This document shows, piece by piece, positions 57,101 through 64,000 of a stretch of DNA of 64,000 nucleotides. The stretch's first letter is position 1. Every line of letters starts with the position of its first letter. This stretch comes from Gnetum montanum (lineage: Eukaryota > Streptophyta > Gnetopsida > Gnetales > Gnetaceae), in NCBI GenBank assembly GCA_015680685.1, contig MNCI01022294.1, forward strand, positions 142,955-206,954, read 5' to 3'. The translations under genes were made by a program, and so were the position numbers. The notes beneath the pieces were generated by a model, which had not been told where the DNA came from, did not search any database, and saw only the letters and a list, made by a program, of their open reading frames with translations.

Positions 57101-59955
57101 AGTCAGTTTCCCTAGGCATCATACTACCATTGCAAAACTTACACACATGAACAATAATAAGTACAACCCTTGGGAAATGTTAAACAAACATCATAACTAT
57201 TAAATTATGGCATGCATGGGCAAGTATGAATAAGGTAGGAATATTTAAATAACTATCAAATACATTAAATGCATACTCAAAGTGGTGTCTCTTCCCCATG
57301 ACTAAGTTACAAGACACCAAGCTTGAACCACACCTAGAACACTAAGTACAAGAAGACGTAAGAAGAATGCATGTAAAAATATTACCAATTCGTCTATTAT
57401 GGTGGAAAAAAATTGCTAAAGTTTTGCTTGTTTAGGCAAAGTAGGGTAAGGAGAGCAAGAGAAAATGAAAATGACAAGGTTGGAAATGGGTTTGAAGGGT
57501 TCCCACTATATATAGTGGGCTATTGACGTAAAGGGGTATGCTAGTGCAGGGGTGTCAATGCCCAAATTTATTCTTTATGCCTCTAACTTACCTTTTAACT
57601 ATCGTCAAAGCTTCACACAATGTCCAGAACATGCTAAAATCACCATGAATTAACCTTATGAGGCTTACAAGTAATAATATAAAAAAAGCTTTATAAACTT
57701 ATCTTGGACAACATTACAAGTCATGGAAAATTAATCGATTGATTAATATATGCATTCCCATGAATCCAAACTAGAAAATAAGGGTTAGAATAACAGGAGA
57801 ATGAGTATAGTATCACAAATAATGCAATATATGCACCACTAAGGTGAATCGATAGTGTTTATCATTGTCAAACCTTAAAGCACAAAGAGTTGACACTTAC
57901 ACAAGTGGAAGATCAATCAAGTGTCTTATGCAATGCAACCATTACCATCATTGGGAGATAAGCTCGAGCTTACTCGTGTCCAATGCTAATCCACCAAGGA
58001 TTTCCAAGTTGATCCTCCCTATAGCAAGCACTTGTCTTTGATGCCCTTGTGAAACCTATTGATGAGACACCTGTGAATTCTCAACAACTAGTGAGACATT
58101 AGCATCAAATGCTAGCGTGTCCCCTTGGATAGCAAAATCTCATCTTCTACTTTGCTCTATCAATTTCCTACCATACCTAACCATGGAAAGAATAGAATAG
58201 AATAAGTAATGGATGAGAGAGGAAAGATGAAAAGTGCAACATCACCAAATTCCTAGCCAAACATTCAATTAGCTCATGAAGCATGTGAGCATTTCCTATA
58301 TCCCATGAGAGATTCACTACTACATCCTTTCACCTCTACTCATTCATACAATAAGAATCGACCTCCAAGTTTCCCTTCTAAGCACCAGGTCACACTTACC
58401 ACCTACCAGTGTCATCTAGCCTTGATTGTTTCATTTTTTAATCATTGGTGAAATCAAACCAAGACAATGCATCACTAAACATCCAAAAGTCAGGATTCCT
58501 ATTTAGTTTTCCTCCATCCATGCACATATGTATGGTAGGTTTCCTAAATTTTTCTCTATTGGAAACCTCTCATCAATCCCCTTGGTTGCACTAACTAATC
58601 CATATCCCAACAAGAATTATGGTACCATGACTAATAAGAGAATTTTCTAGGTTCAAATCTAATCAAGGTTGAAAAAATTGAGAGTAGTAGGATAGATGAG
58701 AAAATAGGAAATGAGGAAACCCAAACATTAGAATCCATGATGAATCGAGTAAGAATGCATAAGAAATGAGGAGTTGTTCCACACCCCCAACCAAACTAAG
58801 ATAAGTGGTGAGGCATTGCATTCTATTAGCATAGCTTCATATTTATACATGAAGCCTTACAACCATATTCTCAAATTAGCTTTTGACTAATGCCTTGATT
58901 TTAGGGATTCTTCTTCATCACCTCTCATACACATCTTGTTATTTATGGGATTGCTTTTATATGTACCTTGAATAGGTACATGTTAATATTATCATCCTCT
59001 TTCTTTGTTATATGCCATATGTTTAATGTTGGCATTATCCTCACAAAGGCTTGGATGAAGGAAGATGACGTTTGATCCTTAAAACAAATGATTAGGGACT
59101 TGGATGGAAGCAACAATTGACATTACTAAGGTTCACTAAAAGAGAGACTTCTAGGCCTTCATGGGCATGGATAGGGATGAGCAAAAGATTGTTTTCAACT
59201 ATTGCATTTTTGAAAGTCAAGTGATTTGGTAATGGGTTGAACATGAGAAACACTTACATAGGCATGGATTCAACCACTAGTTTAACCTTAGATATGAGCA
59301 ACTATGAGATCAGCTTGGATGGTAAACATATGGATTTGTATAATTGATAAGCATGAAATTACATTGCTCTTCCCATTACCTCTTCTCTATTTCTTGTTTT
59401 TTTATAGAATTTTCCTTTCTTCTCATCATTATTCTTTTCTCTTTTTTTTTCATTTTTTGTCATATACATTTTTCTTTTTATTTTTTCATAAGAAGAGGAT
59501 TTTTATGAAGCATGGAAATCATGGAAATGATTAGAGTGCCAAACACCACTTGGAGTCTTTGACTTACATGATAATGAACTTGAAAATCCATCTCCCACCA
59601 CATGGCACACATAGGTTTGTAAGATCAAGCCTCTTCTGATTAAGGTGATCAGGCAAGGCAACATATGCATCTTGGTCCAATCACATTGATTAGACCCATC
59701 CAATGGTCACAAGAACCTTTGATGACATACCTTTTTCTTCCCCATAACCAAGAACTTGTTCAAGATTTAAAGTACTAATACTTTACATATCTATTCAAAC
59801 TTATCAATACTTCTTGTAGTAAAAGTATTTACAAAAGCATATCTTCTTTGGTCTCTTTATTGCCATTTGATCATTCTTTGTTAAAAGACCCAAGAAATCA
59901 TGTTTTCAACATTAGGCAGCTAGGTGTAAACTTATGTAAGTTGTAGTAAGTTGTA
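57101..59955. other. AT-rich intergenic DNA, no gene
   Basis: Short open frames only, none with a recognisable pattern. A T-rich pyrimidine run lies at 59385-59490. No LTR or RNA gene is seen. Confidence 0.4.
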
Positions 59956-60705
59956 GCAAGCAAAGGTTGTGAGCTCATGCAAGGCACAAGCAAAGGTTGT
60001 GAGCTCATGCAAGGCACAATAGGCTGTAATGGCTTCAAGAGCTCTTGGGAATTTGAAGGTTGTTCTTAGTGCTAGCAATTATGAGTTGCAATTGGTTGTA
60101 GTCTAGATAGGATGCAAGCATGAGTTAGAATGCCCCTTAGTAATAGAAATAGAGGTAAGAAAGTGGCCACTTAATTGATGCAAACTAGTTGTGAGTTGCA
60201 ACTAGGCCAAATTACAAGAGAATGCAAGTTGCAATACAAGAGAATGCAAGTTGCAACCCTTCATAGGGGTTATTTATGTGAGAGATTAATGTTTCAAAAA
60301 CACCCTAAACAAACGTCAAAAGAACAAATTGGACCAAGAGGATATAATGAAATTAGGAATTGGGTAGAGCAAAAGAAGATGGATGGGTGATTCGCTTTCC
60401 TCAATCTTGTTACTTTGGTAGTTGGGATTCTAAAAGCTAATGTTACATATATATATATATATATATATATAAGCTAGTATTTGTTCTTCTTTACATTTTT
60501 AAAGATATTTACTCCAAAGTTAGATATTCCAATTATTTCTATAGTAGTAGAGGCTCAAAGCTCATCCAATTAAGGTAGGGTCATCCAATTAAGGTAGGGT
60601 CATGAAATGGTTGGTCAATGAGGGAAAGCCTAACCTCTTCGTCAATGAGGGAAAGCCTAACCTCTAACCTCTTCGTCAATGAGGGAGAGCCTAACCTCTT
60701 CACAT
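59956..60705. repeat. Cluster of short tandem duplications and (TA)n
   Basis: Separate small duplications lie close together: 30-bp units (59959-60018), 22-bp units (60213-60256), a (TA)13 run (60446-60471), 19-bp units (60562-60599) and three units of 28-34 bp built on 'gtcaatgagggaaagccta' (60613-60700). No coding sequence. Confidence 0.85.
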
Positions 60706-61263
60706 GGTTGTGCTTGAGCTAGAACCAAGATCAACTTGAGAAATAAGCACCTACGTGATAATGAATATCTTCTCTTCTACAACCCTAATATGACATGACT
60801 CATTGTTGAAATTGTATTATTATTTTTTAACAAAAGTAGTTGATGTTTAATTCCTTTCATATCTTTTGGTGGGTGGGGAGATATGTTTATGAACCGCGGT
60901 ATGCTATAGGATGTACAATATATTTTAAAGTAATAAACTCTGCATCATGGCTGCATTCTATAGATGAAAGCCTCTACGGAAATTAAGCACATTAACGCTT
61001 CTTTGCGTCTCCCAGACATCAGGTTCAAACATCTGACATATTCGCTTATAAACAAAACATCCTCAAACATTCATATAAATCAGCAAACTGATTTACACAA
61101 TAATCAAACCATGAAGCACTTGTCAAAAAGCAGACACAAAGCCATCACATATTTACGTCTCCTTGCCTTGGCATGACAATGGAAAGCAGAAACCACAGGG
61201 CTAAAATGTGTTATCATATCAACTTAGACATAAAGCATAGACATCCTAAAACCACATACTGTG
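60706..61263. other. 3' flank of the vWA gene
   Basis: No separate gene is seen. The part nearest 61263 should hold the 3' untranslated region of the minus-strand gene. Confidence 0.4.
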
Positions 61264-63904
61264 TTACATTAGAGCAGCAACAGGGGGCCTGAGACTGACC
61301 GCTAGACGTTCAAAACTTTTGGTGAGCTGGACTTCATCAATGGTATGCTCAAACTTCCCACGGCCACAGTCGGCCATTTGCTGCAAAATCTCCATCCACG
61401 GATCCGTGCCATAAAAGATGGTATGCACAACCAGTCTGGGATCTGCCTTTATCATGCTGCCAACAAGTTGTACAGGGTCACCTCCCTGGTTGGCACCACC
61501 ATCGCTCATGAAAATAACAACCGGCATCATATTTTTGTAGGGGGGACTTGCTCTTCCTCGCATCAGCACTTGCTGCGCGGCTTTGAGAGCCTCACAAAAG
61601 TTGGTCATTCCACGGGGCCCGTACGGAAGAAGATCATCCACCACATTCTCCTTCCCCATGTCCTGCAATTCCACAGCACATTCTGCAATGTCATCGAAGA
61701 GCACAACAGATAAAACGTCCTCAGTATTGGCATTGTTTATCCTTGCTTCCATGAACTTNGGAAAACATGGCCGTCTCGAGAGATATGGCCCAGTTTTCGG
61801 CTGCTGCTCCTCTTACTGGGCGCCACAGGCTCATGCCACAGCTTCTGAGTGCAGAAAGATTCACCATCACCGCCATCGTTGGAGCAAGAATGATCGCACA
61901 TGTGGTTGCACAGACCGAATTCTTGACGCTCGTGCTCGCTGCAAGGATCCTTGAACCCCATGTGCAAGTTTCATGGGTTAGTTCATCCTTCTGCCTGTTG
62001 AAATCAGGCCCGTATTTCCTGGTCTGGTGACGCGCGCCATCGTAACTGAATCTCAGGCATTTTGATAGGGAAAACCAGGCTCCGGCTCCGGCGTCAAGGC
62101 TGCGGCTATCCTCCGGACATGGAGCTAGATGAATGTGACCTCTGCCTCTGGCTTTGCAGTACATGTTGCACATTTCTGCAACTCCGGATTCCCCCCATAC
62201 GTATTTCCAGTCTTCCACATCGATCTCTCTGATCTCTGAAACGAAGTTCATGTTCTTCATGTTGCCGTGGGTGGTATGGTGCAGGCCGACATGGCCGAAG
62301 GCTAAGTGGCAGAAGTATCCACAGGCTAAGCACCGAGCATTGCAGGTATGGATATGATCCGGATTCACACTGTGGCAAGGCGGAGCGACGTGGGTTTTGC
62401 TGTACGCTGGAACAACGATGCAGCATTCCCTCTTGAGGCCGTGCTGCTCCGACACGTATTCATAATCAAAGGACCCCCTGATTCCATGGAACTGACGCTG
62501 CTCTCGTTTCATCTGAGTAACAATTTCACAGATTCCAGGTTGCTGGCATTGATGGGTGCAGGGGTGTTCCAGGCCACAGAGATGTTGGCTGCTGCTGAGC
62601 TGATGGAAATGGTCCCGCTCTCCACAGGTCCTGCTGCATCGTGGCATCATGCATCGCGCAGGGCAATACGTTTCTTGGCACTGGTGCCGCTTGTGCTTGC
62701 CCTTGTCCATGTCTAAAATGCAGGGATTGGAGCATTTGTTTCCGCATTCGTGTCTGGGAGCGTCGCACCGGTGCAGACCCAGGTGCTGCACGTCGAAGCT
62801 GCAGGGTTTCTGGCAGCCCGGTACCTCGCATCTGTTCCCGCATGTGTGCCGTTTTTTCCTGCAGTCATGTCTAACTTCGTGCCCCGCTTGTCCCTGGCAT
62901 TTGTCAGGATTGTTGGCTTGATCAGACTTGGATTCAAGCTTGCAGAAGGAGCAGGGCTTCTTGCAAGCATGGTCGCCGGTGCAACTGTGATCCAAACCGT
63001 GGCCCCTCTTCAGAACGCATATCCAGAAGCATTTGCTGCACCTGCAACCGCAGATGAGGAGTCCTTGCCTCAGTTCTGCCAGCATAAGTTTCACCTCCCG
63101 CTGGAGCCTCTGAACTTCGTTATCCTCCGAGATTTCCGTTGTGTTACAGAGCAGCCATTGTTGAACCCTGAGCTCCCGCCTGTCCGCTAGAGCCTCCAGG
63201 AACTGCTGAAACTTTTGGTGCCACGCTGCGCCGCTGCTTCCGGAGCGTTTCACCTTGCGGTTGAGATGCTCTCTGAGGAAGTCCAGGATGTCATGCTCCG
63301 TGGTGTTTTCATCAACGGGACCAAGTACCAGGCCTGTGTCTGGTAATTCCATTGGCCTGCCCCAGAGCTTCAGTGGAGTGTCTGGAATTAATTCCACTGT
63401 CTGTAAGTTCTCCAGTCTCTCATGCCACGAAGGGCGGCCTGCTTTCACAGCCATCTCCAACTTGTCTCTCAGCACATCGATTGCCATCGCTGTGCGTTTC
63501 TTGTCCACTGGTGTCCAATCCTTGGCTGCTAGCTGAGCGATGACCAGTTTCAGATCCCTTAAAAAGCCACAGCCACTGTCGTAGCTTTGTTTCAGCTCTT
63601 CAACTTTCTCGGCTATATCCAATAATGCTTCTGCATAATATTCCGGCCTTGTGAAAGAAGGCATCAGATGAATGACGTACAGTCCTCTGTACATTTTCGT
63701 AAGGAAATTATCTGCAGATCCATTGCAAATATGAACGATCTTCTTATCAAACTCCTCTTCTATTTCAATGGCATCGGAGCTATCCACATCTTTTACTGCA
63801 ATATAAAACATGCCATTGAAAAGCTTCTCATCTTTTTTCACTAGGTTTACACCGTTCTGAAAACGCTGAAACACGGCCTCTGTTTCCTTGTCTAAATGGA
63901 AATC
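61264..63904 (-). CDS. Cys/His-rich (NF-X1-like) protein with C-terminal vWA domain, last large exon (partial gene)
   Basis: A large terminal exon starts at an acceptor (ttttcttag, exon from 63904) and ends at TAA 61264-61266. Upstream exons lie beyond the window. The N-terminal half is helical. A long Cys/His-rich region follows (about 63060-62100) with repeated zinc-finger-like blocks such as HACKKPC, RHTCGNRCEVPGC, RHECGNKC. The C-terminus is a vWA domain (SVVLFDD, then FMSDGGANQGG, then HTIFYGTDPW). The first metal-site motif (DxSxS) is absent. This coincides with a single N at 61759 and a frameshift near 61962, so sequence has probably been lost in assembly rather than in the gene. GC content and codon use differ sharply from the flanking repeats. 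The likely role is a cytosolic or nuclear zinc-binding scaffold. The function is not known. Confidence 0.78.
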
Positions 63905-64000
63905 CTAAGAAAACATTTATAGTGGTCATGGAAAATGAAAGAATCAAGGGAAACTGAGATGATTATATATATCATAGATCAATGGTTACCTATAATTTTA
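63905..64000 (-). other. Intron at window edge
   Basis: AT-rich sequence upstream of the acceptor of the vWA gene exon. The next exon lies outside the window. Confidence 0.6.

Noticed and set aside
62348-63190. Plus-strand open frames opposite the vWA gene
   Set aside because: They are mirror frames of a GC-rich, Cys-rich coding exon and show no domain pattern of their own.
1-64000. tRNA, rRNA or other structured RNA genes
   Set aside because: I looked for cloverleaf-like and rRNA-like sequence and saw none that I could support by eye.

Overview
This looks like nuclear DNA from a land plant with a large, repeat-dominated genome. A gymnosperm or fern would fit, but the sequence alone does not settle it. 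One ordinary host gene is visible, on the minus strand at the right edge (61.26-63.90 kb): a Cys/His-rich NF-X1-like protein with a C-terminal vWA domain. Almost everything else is LTR retrotransposon, mostly decayed and nested, plus satellite-like repeats.

Three repeat lineages organise the window. (1) Family A/B/C has LTRs that begin TGATGA and end CTCATCA. It carries gag and a second ORF in the env position, and I see no protease, RT or integrase. Copy A spans 1-8728, copy B 28264-36514 (5' LTR missing), copy C about 51.88-56.75 kb, and a solo LTR with a perfect 5-bp target duplication lies at 49390-50425 (minus). (2) Element G (13.1-28.26 kb) is a Tat-lineage Ty3/gypsy element with a gag-pro ORF, RT, RNase H, the second archaeal-type RNase H that marks Tat, integrase and a long 3' LTR. 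Its 5' end is lost. (3) Element D (about 9.0-12.1 kb, minus) is an older gag-pro copy of the G lineage. An LTR-PBS remnant of the same lineage lies at 51.26-51.41 kb.

The most notable feature is in the 5.4-kb gap between protease and RT of element G. It holds an antisense gene of about eight exons (21374 to 17048) with consensus GT/AG introns whose reading phase is kept across five junctions. A plant-transposon-type protein, plausibly of the same broad class, is the env-position ORF2 of family A/B. There it sits behind a conserved splice acceptor and an internal TATA box with a U3-like motif array. Element G also has related minisatellites after protease and after integrase, and the post-protease array is conserved in D.

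From 36.5 to 49.4 kb the window is AT-rich. It holds degenerate 250-280-bp repeats, an eight-copy 400-bp satellite with a fold-back insertion, and an unrecognised cluster of decayed ORFs (45.0-48.5 kb). From 57 to 61 kb it is largely featureless apart from short tandem duplications.

Within G, 23 of 26 in-frame stops are TAG, and several are Gln codons in a sister copy or Trp in the family, although CpG sites remain common. All coordinates were read by eye. Homology calls rest on motif recognition, not on searches.
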